A program made the position numbers and the translations under genes. The notes below the pieces were generated by a model. That model had not been told where the DNA came from and did no database searches. It saw only the letters and a list, made by a program, of their open reading frames with translations. This document shows, piece after piece, positions 7,703 to 17,367 of a stretch of 48,657 bases of DNA; the first letter of the stretch is position 1; each line of letters starts with the position of its first letter. Location: assembly GCA_002794705.1 (NCBI GenBank), contig PGTK01000011.1:1-48657 (forward strand), given 5' to 3'. The DNA is from Candidatus Thermofonsia Clade 1 bacterium. Lineage in GTDB: Bacteria; Chloroflexota; Anaerolineae; Aggregatilineales; UBA2796.

Positions 7703-10700
7703 CTAGTGCGATCCGTTGCCAACTGAGACGGGACGGCTTGCCAAGTACTCGTAGAGCGCATAGCGCGTATTGACATCGCGCTGCGCCTCTTCAAAGAGCG
7801 GCCGCGCCACCTCTGGCTTGCTCAGCTCCAGCATCTTGAAGCGATTCTCCATCTGCAGGTAGGTCTTGACGGGCAGTTTGGGCGCCCGCGAGTCCAGTTG
7901 CAGCGGATTCTCGCCGTGTGCAGCACGATCAGGATTGTAGCGATAGAGCAGCCACTGCCCGGACTCAACTGCAGCTTTCTGGTTGCGCATTGCCGTCATC
8001 ATGTTGATGCCGTGTGCGATGCAGTGCGAGTAAGCGATGATCAGCGCCGGACCCTCATATGCCTCAGCCTCAATGAAGGCGCGGAGGGTCTGTTCGTCGC
8101 GCCCGCCCATTGCTACACGTGCTACATAGATATTGCCGTAGCTCATGGCGATCATGCCGAGGTCTTTCTTGGCTACGGGCTTGCCACCTGCGGCAAATTT
8201 TGCCACAGCGCCGCGCGGCGTCGCCTTTGAGGCTTGTCCGCCTGTGTTGCTGTAAACTTCGGTATCCAGCACTAGCACCTTGACGTTGCGCCCGCTCGAT
8301 AGCACATGATCCAAGCCGCCAAAGCCGATATCGTATGCCCAGCCGTCGCCGCCGATCAGCCAGACCGTCTTTTTGACCAAGTAGTCCGCCACAGCCAAGA
8401 GCCGTTGTGCCTCTGGACGATCTAGCGTCTGCAGGCGCGCCTTGAGCGCCTTGACGCGCTCGCGCTGCGCGTAAATGCCCGCTTCATCGCGCTGATCGGC
8501 TTCCAAGATGTCTTTTGCTAGATCGCCTAGCTCAGCGGAGAGCTGACTGAGCAGGTAGCGCGCATAGGCGGCGTGCTGATCGATCGCCACGCGGATGCCA
8601 AATCCGAATTCGGCGTTATCCTCGAACAGCGAGTTCGACCAAGCCGGACCGTAGCCTTGCGCATTGACCGTCCAAGGTGTGGTCGGCATGTTGCCGCCGT
8701 AGATGGATGAGCAGCCTGTGGCGTTCGCCACGATCATGCGATCGCCGAAGAGTTGCGTTGCCAGCTTGATGTAGGGCGTCTCGCCGCAGCCGCTGCAGGC
8801 GCCGCTGAACTCAAAGAGCGGCTCTTGCGCTTGCTGTTGGCGGATGCTGGTCGGCTTGATCAGGCGCCGGTCTACTTCAGGCAGGCTGAGGAAGAATTCC
8901 CAATTGGTGCGCTCGCTCTCGCGCAGCGGCGGCTGCGGACGCATGTTGATGGCGCGCAGATTCGCCGCGCTCTTGCTCTTAGCAGGGCAGACATCTACAC
9001 AAATGCCGCAGCCCGTGCAGTCCTCAGGCGAGACCTGAATAGTGTACTTCATGCCGCGCCAATCGGTATCTTTGGCGTCGGTCGCTTTGAAGGTGGGCGG
9101 CGCCTCTGCCAGCAGTTCAGGCTGATACGCCTTGATACGGATGACCGCATGTGGACAGACCATTGCGCACTTGCCGCACTGAATGCAGATATCCGGCTCC
9201 CAGACGGGGATTTCCAGCGCCAAGTTGCGCTTCTCGTACTTGGTGGTGCCAGTGGGATAGGTGCCATCTGCAGGGAAGACGCTGACAGGCAAGAGATCGC
9301 CGCGCCGCGCCGTCATCTCGCCCAGCACGTTGCGCACAAATTCAGGCGGATTGCCCACGAGTGGCGGCAATAGCTCAAGGTTGCTTGTCACGCGCTCTGG
9401 CACGCGCACCTCATACAGACGCTCTAGCGTGCCATCTACGGCGCGCAAGTTCATCTGGACGATCTCTTCGCCTTTCTTGCCATAGGTCTTTTCAATGGCG
9501 TACTTGATCTGCGCAATTGCCTCATCGCGCGGCAAGACGCCTGCAATGGCGAAGAAACAGACCTGCATCACAGTGTTGATGCGCCCTTTCATGCCGTTTT
9601 CAGCCGCGACCTTGTAGGCGTCAATCACGTAGAACTTCAGGCGCTTGGCGATAATATGCTCTTGGACGCGGCGCGGCAGCCGATCCCAGACTTCGTTCGG
9701 TCCGTAGGGCGTGTTGAGCAGGAATGTGCCGCCTTCAACGGCATCGCGGAGGATGTCGTAGCGCTCTAGGAAGTTCGGCTGATGGCAAGCGACAAAATTC
9801 GCCTTTGTGATCAAGTAGGTGCTGCGAATCGGCGTCTTGCCGAAGCGCAGGTGCGAGATCGTCATGCTGCCGGATTTCTTCGAGTCGTAGACGAAGTAGC
9901 CTTGCGCGTAGTTATCGGTATTCTCGCCGATGATCTTGATCGAATTCTTATTGGCGCCAACTGTGCCGTCTGCGCCGAGTCCGTAGAAGAGCGCACGGAC
10001 AGTTGTCTCAGGCTCAACTGAGAATTCGGGGTCAAAATCGAGGCTGGTGTGGCTCACGTCATCAACAATGCCGACTGTGAAGTGATTCTTCGGCTTTGCC
10101 TGAGCCAAATTCTCATAGACCGCCTTGACCATTGCAGGCGTGAATTCCTTGCTGGAGAGTCCGTAGCGCCCGCCAACGACTCGCGGCAAACTGCCTTCCC
10201 ACGTCTCGTAGAGCGCATTGACCACGTCAAGGTAGAGCGGCTCACCCGCCGATCCCGGCTCTTTGGTGCGATCCAGCACGGCAATGGCGCGCACAGTTCT
10301 GGGCAGTGCCGCTGTGAACAGCTCAGCTGCAAACGGACGGAACAGCCGCACCTTCAGCACGCCCAATTTCTCGCCTCGCGCATTCAGATAGTCAATGGTC
10401 TCATGGACGGTCTCAGCGCCGCTGCCCATGATGACGATTACGCGATCAGCATCGGGCGCGCCGTAGTACTCATAGAGCTTGTATTGCCTGCCCGTGAGCG
10501 CCGCAAACTGATCCATAGTCTCTTGGACGATCTGCGGGCAAGCGGCGTAGAATGGATTGACCGTCTCGCGTCCTTGAAAGTACGTATCCGGGTTTTGCGC
10601 CGTGCCGCGCAGCACAGGATGATCAGGTGAGAGCGCCCGCGCCCGATGCGCCGCGATCAGCTCTTCACTGATCATGGCGCGCAGCACATCATCCTCGATC

Positions 10701-11251
10701 AGCGCAATTTTCTGGACTTCGTGCGAAGTGCGGAAGCCATCGAAGAAATGCAGGAACGGAATGCGCGCCTTGAGCGTAGCAGCGTGCGCGATCAGCGCCA
10801 GATCGTGCGCCTCCTGCACCGAGTTGGATGAGAGCATCGCCCAGCCGGTCTGGCGCACAGCCATGGCGTCTTGATGGTCGCCGAAGATGCTGAGCGCTTG
10901 CGCTGCAATGGAGCGCGCCGCAATGTGAAAGACCGTCGGCGTGAGTTCCCCGGCGATCTTATACATATTCGGGATCATCAAGAGCAAGCCCTGCGAGGCA
11001 GTGAACGTCGTAGCGAGCGCGCCCGCCTGCAATGCGCCGTGAATCGCGCCGGCAGCGCCGCCCTCGCTCTGCATCTCGACTACTTGTGGCACTACGCCCC
11101 ACAGATTCGGCTCTTCAAGGCTCGCCCATTCGTCCGCCCACTCTCCCATTGGCGAAGAAGGCGTGATCGGATAGATAGCGATCACCTCGCTCAGCTTATA
11201 GGCAATCTTGGCAACTGCCTCGTTGCCGTCAAGCGTTATGTATTCAGTCAT
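7703..11251 (-). CDS. nifJ: Pyruvate:ferredoxin (flavodoxin) oxidoreductase
   Basis: A 1182-residue single-chain enzyme that converts pyruvate and CoA to acetyl-CoA and CO2, passing two electrons to ferredoxin or flavodoxin. Domain order is the family's: pyrimidine-binding domain with IYPITPSSPMGEWAD (about 27-41), the gamma domain (about 415-620), a two-cluster ferredoxin domain with C689/C692/C695/C699 and C745/C748/C751/C755, then the TPP-binding domain with CSGCGET, NATGCSSIYGG and GGDGWAYDIGFGG. These last cysteines fit the proximal cluster. Length matches the homodimeric NifJ class. Its ATG overlaps the hypC stop as ATGA, so it is translated coupled to a hydrogenase maturation gene. Reduced ferredoxin or NADH made here could feed the adjacent hydrogenase (inference). 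Confidence 0.97.
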   Translation of the reverse strand: MTEYITLDGNEAVAKIAYKLSEVIAIYPITPSSPMGEWADEWASLEEPNLWGVVPQVVEMQSEGGAAGAIHGALQAGALATTFTASQGLLLMIPNMYKIAGELTPTVFHIAARSIAAQALSIFGDHQDAMAVRQTGWAMLSSNSVQEAHDLALIAHAATLKARIPFLHFFDGFRTSHEVQKIALIEDDVLRAMISEELIAAHRARALSPDHPVLRGTAQNPDTYFQGRETVNPFYAACPQIVQETMDQFAALTGRQYKLYEYYGAPDADRVIVIMGSGAETVHETIDYLNARGEKLGVLKVRLFRPFAAELFTAALPRTVRAIAVLDRTKEPGSAGEPLYLDVVNALYETWEGSLPRVVGGRYGLSSKEFTPAMVKAVYENLAQAKPKNHFTVGIVDDVSHTSLDFDPEFSVEPETTVRALFYGLGADGTVGANKNSIKIIGENTDNYAQGYFVYDSKKSGSMTISHLRFGKTPIRSTYLITKANFVACHQPNFLERYDILRDAVEGGTFLLNTPYGPNEVWDRLPRRVQEHIIAKRLKFYVIDAYKVAAENGMKGRINTVMQVCFFAIAGVLPRDEAIAQIKYAIEKTYGKKGEEIVQMNLRAVDGTLERLYEVRVPERVTSNLELLPPLVGNPPEFVRNVLGEMTARRGDLLPVSVFPADGTYPTGTTKYEKRNLALEIPVWEPDICIQCGKCAMVCPHAVIRIKAYQPELLAEAPPTFKATDAKDTDWRGMKYTIQVSPEDCTGCGICVDVCPAKSKSAANLRAINMRPQPPLRESERTNWEFFLSLPEVDRRLIKPTSIRQQQAQEPLFEFSGACSGCGETPYIKLATQLFGDRMIVANATGCSSIYGGNMPTTPWTVNAQGYGPAWSNSLFEDNAEFGFGIRVAIDQHAAYARYLLSQLSAELGDLAKDILEADQRDEAGIYAQRERVKALKARLQTLDRPEAQRLLAVADYLVKKTVWLIGGDGWAYDIGFGGLDHVLSSGRNVKVLVLDTEVYSNTGGQASKATPRGAVAKFAAGGKPVAKKDLGMIAMSYGNIYVARVAMGGRDEQTLRAFIEAEAYEGPALIIAYSHCIAHGINMMTAMRNQKAAVESGQWLLYRYNPDRAAHGENPLQLDSRAPKLPVKTYLQMENRFKMLELSKPEVARPLFEEAQRDVNTRYALYEYLASRPVSVGNGSH

Positions 11252-11493
11252 TCCTCAAGTTCTCCTAACTCGTCCATGTCCGCCAAGTATTCGAAGACAC
11301 GCGCCGCCTCATCGGGGTCTACCACGCTGAGCGCAAAGCCGACGTGGACGATCACGTAATCGCCGATCTTTGCCTCAGGCACGTAAGCCAGGTTGACCTC
11401 TTTGATGATGCCGCCAAAGTTCACTTTGCCCGTGCGAAATAGCGGATCGGCGTCGTTAATGCTGATCAGTTGTCCCGGCACTGCTAGGCACAT
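11248..11493 (-). CDS. hypC: Hydrogenase maturation chaperone HypC
   Basis: An 81-residue protein with the invariant start MCLAVPGQ, whose Cys2 carries the Fe(CN)2CO unit from HypD to the hydrogenase large subunit. The core GKVNFGGIIKEVNLAYVPEAKIGDYVIVHVGFAL is the usual OB-like fold. It directly follows hypF (the hypF stop and the hypC region abut) and its stop overlaps nifJ by 4 bases. HypD, its normal partner, is not encoded in the window. Confidence 0.95.
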   Translation of the reverse strand: MCLAVPGQLISINDADPLFRTGKVNFGGIIKEVNLAYVPEAKIGDYVIVHVGFALSVVDPDEAARVFEYLADMDELGELEE

Positions 11494-13821
11494 TCAGCGT
11501 CTCTCCTCATCTTGAAAATTGAGCCAGCGGCGCGCCGCGATCGCCTGCCCGTAAGAAATGCCGCCGTCATTGGGCGGCACAGGTGCCGCCCAAAACGGCG
11601 TAAAGCCCGCTTCCCGCAGCACAGCGACCGCGTTTGCCAACAAAAGACGGTTCTGAAAGCAACCACCGCACAGCGCCACGCGCTCCAGACCCGCAGTCCG
11701 CGCCTGCGCAAGGATGACCTGGCACAGCGTCTGATGAAAACGCCGTGCTATGCCCATTACTGAGACGCCGCGCCGCAGATCGCTCATGATTGCCTCAAGA
11801 ACCTGTGCATAGTCAATGATTCGCACCGCCTGCCCGTTTGCAGTAGTGATGGTTGTCACTTCAAAAGGGTAAGATTCATCAGTATTTTGCGCGGCGGCTA
11901 AGGCAGCAAACTCAAGGCGCATAGCAGCCTGACCCTCAAAGCTCATGCGCTGATTCAGGTCCAGCAGGCTGGCGACCACATCAAAGAGCCTGCCGACGCT
12001 GCTGGTGAGCGGCGCATTCACGCCGCGCTCAAGCGCCCGGAGCGATAAGCGCAACTCTGAGGGCGCGAAGGCGCGCAGCGACGGCAAATCGTAGAGCGAC
12101 GCAGGCAATTTGCCGCCGTACATCGCCCAGAGCGCGCCCAGTGCGCTCCGACGCGGCTCACGCGCCGCCGCCTCGCCGCCGATCAGCGGAAAGGCGCGCC
12201 ATGTGGCAACTCTCACAAAACTTTCCGCTGTCACTTCCAAAAATTCGCCGCCCCAGACTGTCCCGTCTGTCCCGTAGCCCGTGCCGTCCCACGTTACGGC
12301 GAGGAAAGACGGCGCGATCTCGTTTTCCGCCATGCAAGCGAGCGCGTGCGCGTAATGGTGCTGGACTCGCAAGAGAGGCAGGGCGCGCTCAGCGGCAAGT
12401 TCCTCAGCGTGCTGCGTACTGAGATAGTCGGGGTGCGCGTCACAGACGATCAGGCGCGGTCTCACAGCGTACATCTGCGCCAAATCTTGCAAGGTCTGTT
12501 TGAAAGCGCGTTCGCTCTCGATATTCTCCAAATCGCCGATGTGCTGGCTCAAAATGGCGCGCCCGCCCTCTGCGACACAAATCGTATTCTTCTGATGTGC
12601 GCCGACTGCGATCAAAGGCGGTAGCGGCGCGCCCTGCGGCACTGGCACAGGCAATGGCGCATAGCCACGCGCACGGCGCAAGATTAGCGGCTTATCAAGC
12701 GCTACACAGACCACTGAATCGTCCACTGCCCGCGCAATGGGGCGATCATGCACAAGGAACAGGTCGGCAATGCCGCCAAGCCGCGCCAATGCCTCGCGCT
12801 CATCCGTGCAGATCGGCTCACCACTCAAGTTGCCGCTAGTTGCCACAATGGGAAAGCCAAGATCGCGCATCAGCAAATGATGTAGCGGCGTGTAGGGCAA
12901 CATCACGCCCAAATACGGGTTATGCGGCGCGATCTCCTCAGCCAATTCCGCTGAGCGCAGCCTGAGCAGCACAATCGGCGCCGCTGCAGAAGTCAACAGC
13001 GCCGCCTCCTGCTCGTCTACATGACACAGACGGCGCGCCGTCTCCAGATCGGGCAACATGACGGCGAACGGCTTATCAGGACGGCGCTTGCGCAGGCGCA
13101 ACGTCTGCACTGACTCGGCGTTGCGCGCATCGCAGAGCAGCTGAAAGCCGCCCAAGCCCTTCAGCGCCACAATCTGACCATCTCGCAGCGCTTTTTCCGC
13201 CCAAAGCAGCGCATCCTCGCGCTCCGCCAGCACCTCGCCGCGCCCTGACCACGCCGCAAGGCTCGGTCCGCAGCGCGGACACGCCGTCGGTTGCGCGTGA
13301 AAGCGCCGATCCAGCGGATTCTCATATTCATGCCGACACGCCTCACACAGCGCGAAGGTGCGCATGGTCGTGTTGGGACGATCATAGGGCAGGCTGAGGA
13401 TCACGCTATAGCGCGGACCGCAGTACGTGCAATTGATGAACGGATAGCGGTAGCGCCGATCCTGTGGATCGAACAGCTCGCGCAAACAGTCAGGACAAGT
13501 GGCAAGATCGGGCAGAATCAGCGCTGTGCGCTCACCTTCTGCCTGACTGTGGCGAATTTCAAAGGCGCGCTCGCCACAAGGCGGAATCTCAGTCTGTTCA
13601 AGGGCAGTGATCAGCGCGTGAGCGGGCTTTTCACGCGGCAAGCGCCTGAGGAACGCCTCAAGGCGCTCAGAGTCGCCCTCAATCTCTATGATGACGCCAT
13701 GCGGCGCATTGACGATCCAGCCGCCTAGCGCCAAATCGCACGCAAGGCGATAGACAAACGGTCGAAAGCCGACGCCCTGAACGACTCCGCTCAGCTTCAG
13801 GCGCAGGCGCCGAGTAGTCAT
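11494..13821 (-). CDS. hypF: Carbamoyltransferase HypF
   Basis: A 775-residue enzyme that turns carbamoyl phosphate into the thiocarbamate used to build the cyanide ligands of the NiFe site. Domains in order: acylphosphatase-like (VQGVGFRPFVYRLA, about 14-27), two zinc fingers (CPDC...CTYC and CEAC...CPRC, about 107-185), a YrdC-like domain with KGLGGFQLLCDA, and a C-terminal Kae1-like domain with HHYAHALACMAEN and AVTWDGTGYGTDG, then LCGGCFQN. All the main motifs are intact. The start overlaps the stop of the HepT-like gene as ATGA, and GAGGGGG lies just before the ATG. Confidence 0.97.
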   Translation of the reverse strand: MTTRRLRLKLSGVVQGVGFRPFVYRLACDLALGGWIVNAPHGVIIEIEGDSERLEAFLRRLPREKPAHALITALEQTEIPPCGERAFEIRHSQAEGERTALILPDLATCPDCLRELFDPQDRRYRYPFINCTYCGPRYSVILSLPYDRPNTTMRTFALCEACRHEYENPLDRRFHAQPTACPRCGPSLAAWSGRGEVLAEREDALLWAEKALRDGQIVALKGLGGFQLLCDARNAESVQTLRLRKRRPDKPFAVMLPDLETARRLCHVDEQEAALLTSAAAPIVLLRLRSAELAEEIAPHNPYLGVMLPYTPLHHLLMRDLGFPIVATSGNLSGEPICTDEREALARLGGIADLFLVHDRPIARAVDDSVVCVALDKPLILRRARGYAPLPVPVPQGAPLPPLIAVGAHQKNTICVAEGGRAILSQHIGDLENIESERAFKQTLQDLAQMYAVRPRLIVCDAHPDYLSTQHAEELAAERALPLLRVQHHYAHALACMAENEIAPSFLAVTWDGTGYGTDGTVWGGEFLEVTAESFVRVATWRAFPLIGGEAAAREPRRSALGALWAMYGGKLPASLYDLPSLRAFAPSELRLSLRALERGVNAPLTSSVGRLFDVVASLLDLNQRMSFEGQAAMRLEFAALAAAQNTDESYPFEVTTITTANGQAVRIIDYAQVLEAIMSDLRRGVSVMGIARRFHQTLCQVILAQARTAGLERVALCGGCFQNRLLLANAVAVLREAGFTPFWAAPVPPNDGGISYGQAIAARRWLNFQDEERR

Positions 13822-14174
13822 GCCCCCTCAGGGCGATCAGTGCTCTCAAGGCTCTGAAGCATCGCCAAGACAGCGGCTTTCAGGTTCGGTAAGTCCTGAA
13901 CGGCATTCCAGAGCGTTAGAGAGGAGACTTTGTAATGATGAATCAAAAAATCGCTTAGGCTCTTAAGATTCTGCCAGTCAACCTGCGGCTGACTATCCAA
14001 GAGCGCTTGAGGCAGACGCTTAGCGGTCTCACTGAGAGCCTCACAGGCGCACATAGCAGCCAATTCGATAATCCGATTGCTAGTTATCGCTTCAATGCTT
14101 GTAATCCGCATTGACTCGATATCCCGAATGTAGATGAGCATATCGCGCAAATGGTCTTGGCTAGTGCGCCTCAC
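13818..14174 (-). CDS. HepT-like (DUF86) protein inside the hydrogenase operon
   Basis: A 118-residue helical protein resembling HepT, the toxin of the MNT/HepT pair, which is an HEPN-type ribonuclease. The start DHLRDMLIYIRDIESM, the middle ITSNRIIELAAMCACEALSETAKRL-type helix pair and the C-terminal WNAVQDLPNLK match the family layout. The catalytic block normally R-x4-H-x-Y reads S74-D-F-L-I-H79-H-Y81: His and Tyr are kept, the Arg is Ser. No MNT nucleotidyltransferase is adjacent. The gene starts at a GTG with a strong GGGGAGG site, overlaps the protease gene by 14 bases and hypF by 4, so it is a true member of the operon. Either an inactive adaptor or a repurposed RNase; its role is unknown. 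Confidence 0.72.
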   Translation of the reverse strand: MRRTSQDHLRDMLIYIRDIESMRITSIEAITSNRIIELAAMCACEALSETAKRLPQALLDSQPQVDWQNLKSLSDFLIHHYKVSSLTLWNAVQDLPNLKAAVLAMLQSLESTDRPEGA

Positions 14175-14613
14175 TGCTTTGCCTCCCCAGCAGACTCAAG
14201 ACGAGTCTCACAGCACGCGGCAGCGCCTCTGCCACTGGCTGTGAGAATTGCTCTGTGAAGCCGAACTCCTGCGCGCCAACAGTGATCAGCGTGCTGTGCG
14301 GCTGCGCGCCATACAGCACCTTCGCAGCCATGAGCAGCGCTGAAGGCGACGTATGATGGACAGAGAGCATCGGCGCCTGTTCAGGGTCAAGCGGCTGCAC
14401 CTGCAGACTGCCCGAAGGCTGAGTCACGCTGGCATCCACAAAAATGACCTGCTCAGCTTGGCTGATCAGTGCGATCAGCTCCGGCGTGAGCTGATGACAA
14501 GCGATCACCTCAAGGTCAGGCGCGCTGTGCTGCGCCGCGACCCGCTCCGCCACAGCCACGCCGATCCCATCATCGCCGCGCAAGGTGTTGCCAATGCCGA
14601 TCACAAGGCGCAT
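14161..14613 (-). CDS. hoxW: Hydrogenase maturation protease (HoxW/HyaD family)
   Basis: A 150-residue nickel-dependent endopeptidase (M52) that removes the C-terminal tail of the hydrogenase large subunit after nickel insertion. It begins MRLVIGIGNTLRGDDGIG, the family's N-terminal block with a metal-binding acidic residue, and has QVIFVDAS and SVHHTSPSALL holding the second acidic residue and the histidine. It follows hoxH and so most likely processes the HoxH tail. Its 3' end overlaps the HepT-like gene. Confidence 0.92.
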   Translation of the reverse strand: MRLVIGIGNTLRGDDGIGVAVAERVAAQHSAPDLEVIACHQLTPELIALISQAEQVIFVDASVTQPSGSLQVQPLDPEQAPMLSVHHTSPSALLMAAKVLYGAQPHSTLITVGAQEFGFTEQFSQPVAEALPRAVRLVLSLLGRQSSEAH

Positions 14614-14640
14614 ACGCTCGCTTCCATGCGATTAGATGAA

Positions 14641-14666
14641 CAGAGGTCAGTTTGCGCTGACCTCTG
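14641..14666 (-). terminator. Strong hairpin between hoxH and the protease gene
   Basis: CAGAGGTCAG (14641-14650) pairs perfectly with CTGACCTCTG (14657-14666) around a 6-base loop. On the minus strand it starts 11 bases after the hoxH stop and is followed only by TTCATC, not a U-run. It may attenuate transcription or protect the upstream hoxEFUYH message from 3' decay, so structural genes would outnumber maturation genes. Confidence 0.55.
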
Positions 14667-14676
14667 TAGCTTAGCG

Positions 14677-16092
14677 CTAACGAGCGATCTCGTCTAGGAC
14701 TTCGCCATTCGGCGCGACCAGCTGAATGTGCAGCGGCATTTGTCCGATGGCGTGTGTAGAGCAGCTCAGGCACGGATCGAAGGTGCGGATGACCGCCTCA
14801 ACGCGATTGAGCATTCCCTCGCTGAGACGATCCCCATGCACATAGCGCTGTGCCACCTGCTTGACGCCTGCATTCATCGCCAAGTTGTTATGCCCCGTGG
14901 CGATCACCAGATTGACGTACGTGATCAAGCCATTCTTGTCAATCTTATAGTGGTGCATCAGCGTGCCGCGCGGTGCCTCGCTAATGCCGATTCCTTCGAA
15001 GGCGTTCGGCTCAGCATAGGCGCGCACATGCTCACTCAGGATATCAGGCGTATTCAGGATGCGTTGAATCTCTTCCCAAGCGTAGAGAATCTCGATCAGG
15101 CGCGCCAAATGATAGTAGAACGAACTCTGGCGCTCCGGAATCTGGCGGAATTCCTGCAGCTCCGCGTTCGCCAAGGGCGTGCTGATCTGATCGGCGACCA
15201 GCAAGCGCGAAAGCGGTCCGACGCGGAACATGCCCTCCGGATAGCCACGCGGCTTATAGTAAGGCGACTTCAAAAAGCTATGCGGCTCAACGGCTTCCTC
15301 GATCAAGTCGAGGTAATCCTCAGGCGTCATGCGATCTTCCACGATGTTGCCGTCGGCGTCCACAATGCGCAGGTAGCCGTCATAGGTCTCAAGGTTGCCG
15401 CGCCGATCCACCAGTCCCATGTGCAGAGTCGGGAAGTTGGCAAAAACGCTGATCTCATCGCTGAAGCGCGGGATCACTGACTTAAACCAGTGAATCGCTT
15501 GCTGCGTAATGGCGATAGCGTTCGGCAGCATGGCGAAGATTTTATCGCGTTTCTCGGCTGTGAGCGGCTCGGTCACGCCGCCGGGGACGAGCCAGCCGGG
15601 ATGAATGCGCTTGCCGCCCAGAATCTCAATAATCTGCTGACCCGTTTGGCGCAACGTGACGCCATCACGCGCCAACTGCGGATTAGCGGCAAGCATCCCG
15701 AACAAATTGCGCTGATTGGGATCGCTATCCATGCCCAAGAGCAGGTCAGGCGCGGAGAGATAGAAGAAACTCAGCGCGTGTGACTGCGCGATCTGTGCGA
15801 GGTTCATCACGCGGCGCAATGCAGCAGCCGTCGGCGGAATGCGCACGCCCAGCAGTGCATCGCAGGCTTTAGCACTGGCGATCAAGTGGCTGACGGGGCA
15901 AATGCCGCAAATGCGCGCCATCAGCGAAGGCATCTCATGGAAGGGGCGCCCCTCAGCGAATTTCTCAAAGCCGCGCAGCTGAGTCACGTGGAACTTTGCA
16001 TCGGCAACACTGCCATCATCAGCAAGGTAGATGGTGATCTTGCCATGACCCTCAATGCGCGTCACAGGATTGATGGTAATTTCTCGCGTCAT
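14677..16092 (-). CDS. hoxH: Bidirectional NiFe hydrogenase large subunit HoxH
   Basis: A 471-residue catalytic subunit of a group 3 NAD(P)-linked hydrogenase. The N-terminal nickel motif is [10 protein letters not shown] (C62, C65, H69) and the C-terminal one DPCLSCSTH (C441, C444, H447). After H447 comes a 24-residue tail ending EVLDEIAR, the expected substrate of the maturation protease. The core begins [16 protein letters not shown]. The ATG at 16092 is chosen because GAGGTG lies just upstream; a TTG seven codons earlier would lie inside hoxY. It follows hoxY by 10 bases. Confidence 0.97.
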   Translation of the reverse strand: MTREITINPVTRIEGHGKITIYLADDGSVADAKFHVTQLRGFEKFAEGRPFHEMPSLMARICGICPVSHLIASAKACDALLGVRIPPTAAALRRVMNLAQIAQSHALSFFYLSAPDLLLGMDSDPNQRNLFGMLAANPQLARDGVTLRQTGQQIIEILGGKRIHPGWLVPGGVTEPLTAEKRDKIFAMLPNAIAITQQAIHWFKSVIPRFSDEISVFANFPTLHMGLVDRRGNLETYDGYLRIVDADGNIVEDRMTPEDYLDLIEEAVEPHSFLKSPYYKPRGYPEGMFRVGPLSRLLVADQISTPLANAELQEFRQIPERQSSFYYHLARLIEILYAWEEIQRILNTPDILSEHVRAYAEPNAFEGIGISEAPRGTLMHHYKIDKNGLITYVNLVIATGHNNLAMNAGVKQVAQRYVHGDRLSEGMLNRVEAVIRTFDPCLSCSTHAIGQMPLHIQLVAPNGEVLDEIAR

Positions 16093-16102
16093 AAGCACCT
16101 CA

Positions 16103-16636
16103 TCATGCGCCAAAGCGCGTCTTATCGCTCAGATCGGGCATCCGCCCATGCACTAGCTCACTCAGCACATAGAACAGCGTATCGTTTGAAGGCGGGCAGC
16201 CCGGCACAAAGACATCCACCTTCACTACCTCATGTACAGGGCGCACACGCGGCAACAAAATCGGGACCGTGCCATGCGGCAGCTGCGGATTCGCCATGTT
16301 GGGCGCAAGGTAGACTGCCTCCTGCAGCGCCTTCGGCGTGAAGCGGTTGCGCATGGCAGGCACATTAGCGCTCACAGCACAATCGCCCATTGCCACCAGA
16401 ATTTTCGTCCGTGCGCGCACCTTGACGATCTTTTCGTAGTCTTCATCGCTGCTCACAGCGCCTTCCACAAGGGTCACGTCCACATCAGGCGGAAAATCCT
16501 TATGATCCACCAGCGGACTGTGAACGATCTCGATCAAATCTGCCAGATCGAGCAGGCGATGATCCATATCCAAGAACGACATATGGCAGCCAGAGCAGCC
16601 GTCCATCCAGATGGTTGCGATTTTCTTCTTGCTCAC
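16103..16636 (-). CDS. hoxY: NiFe hydrogenase small subunit HoxY
   Basis: A 177-residue small subunit carrying the proximal FeS cluster that receives electrons from the NiFe site. The ligands are the two cysteines in WMDGCSGCHMSFLD, the one in AMGDCAVSAN and the one in VPGCPPSND. The short length, without extra C-terminal cluster domains, is typical of cytoplasmic bidirectional (group 3d/3b-like) hydrogenases rather than uptake types. The GTG at 16636 is chosen for a GAGG site 8 bases upstream; GTG at 16645 is the alternative. Confidence 0.94.
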   Translation of the reverse strand: MSKKKIATIWMDGCSGCHMSFLDMDHRLLDLADLIEIVHSPLVDHKDFPPDVDVTLVEGAVSSDEDYEKIVKVRARTKILVAMGDCAVSANVPAMRNRFTPKALQEAVYLAPNMANPQLPHGTVPILLPRVRPVHEVVKVDVFVPGCPPSNDTLFYVLSELVHGRMPDLSDKTRFGA

Positions 16637-16650
16637 GGGCAACACCTCAC

Positions 16651-17367
16651 TTACGAGCCGTTTTTACGATTGCGCATCATGGCGAGATAAGGCAGGAAAT
16701 CTGGACGCTTGGTCATCTCAGCAACCGACTTGCCCTTGACGAACAGCGCGCCCGTCGGGCAGACCTGAACGCACTTGCCGCAGCTGGTGCAGGTCTCGGA
16801 TTCACCCCAAGGCATGTGCAAATCTGTGATCAGCTGGCTGGCGATGCCGCGTCCCATGATATCCCATGTGTGAGCGCCCTCGATCTCATCACAGACGCGC
16901 ACACAGCGCGTGCAGAGAATGCAGCGATTGGGATCGAGCCCGTAGCGGGCGTGAGAGGCGTCCACTTGGCGGACAGGGAAGCGATACGGCATTCCAATAT
17001 GATCAAGGCGCAGCCTGACCGCCATATCCTGCAATTCGCAATGTCCGTTTGAGACGCAGACAGGACAAATATGGTTGCCCTCGCTGAAGAGCAGCTCAAC
17101 GATCATGCGGCGGTAGCGCTGCAACCGCTCGCTCTCAGTGTTCACTTCCATGCCCTCGCTCACGCGCGTGACGCACGCCGGCAACAAGCGCGAGACGCCC
17201 GTCACTTCCACCAAGCACAGACGGCACGCGCCCACATCCGAGAGACCGTCCAGGTGGCAGAGCGTGGGAATCTCAATGCCGTTTTCACGCGCCACCTGCA
17301 GGATCGTCTCATCCTCGCGTCCGCTGACATCCTGCCCGTTGATTTTCAGTGTAACGACGCGGCTCAT
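16651..17367 (-). CDS. hoxU: Hydrogenase diaphorase subunit HoxU
   Basis: A 238-residue iron-sulfur protein related to the N-terminal part of NuoG. It has a plant-type 2Fe-2S domain ([19 protein letters not shown] and a later PACVT, about 36-65), then [15 protein letters not shown] with the His/Cys-ligated cluster, and two C-terminal 4Fe-4S sites ([13 protein letters not shown] and [15 protein letters not shown]). It transfers electrons between HoxF and HoxY. The start overlaps the hoxF stop as ATGA. The length and cluster set fit HoxU rather than complex I NuoG, which would be several times longer. Confidence 0.95.
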   Translation of the reverse strand: MSRVVTLKINGQDVSGREDETILQVARENGIEIPTLCHLDGLSDVGACRLCLVEVTGVSRLLPACVTRVSEGMEVNTESERLQRYRRMIVELLFSEGNHICPVCVSNGHCELQDMAVRLRLDHIGMPYRFPVRQVDASHARYGLDPNRCILCTRCVRVCDEIEGAHTWDIMGRGIASQLITDLHMPWGESETCTSCGKCVQVCPTGALFVKGKSVAEMTKRPDFLPYLAMMRNRKNGS

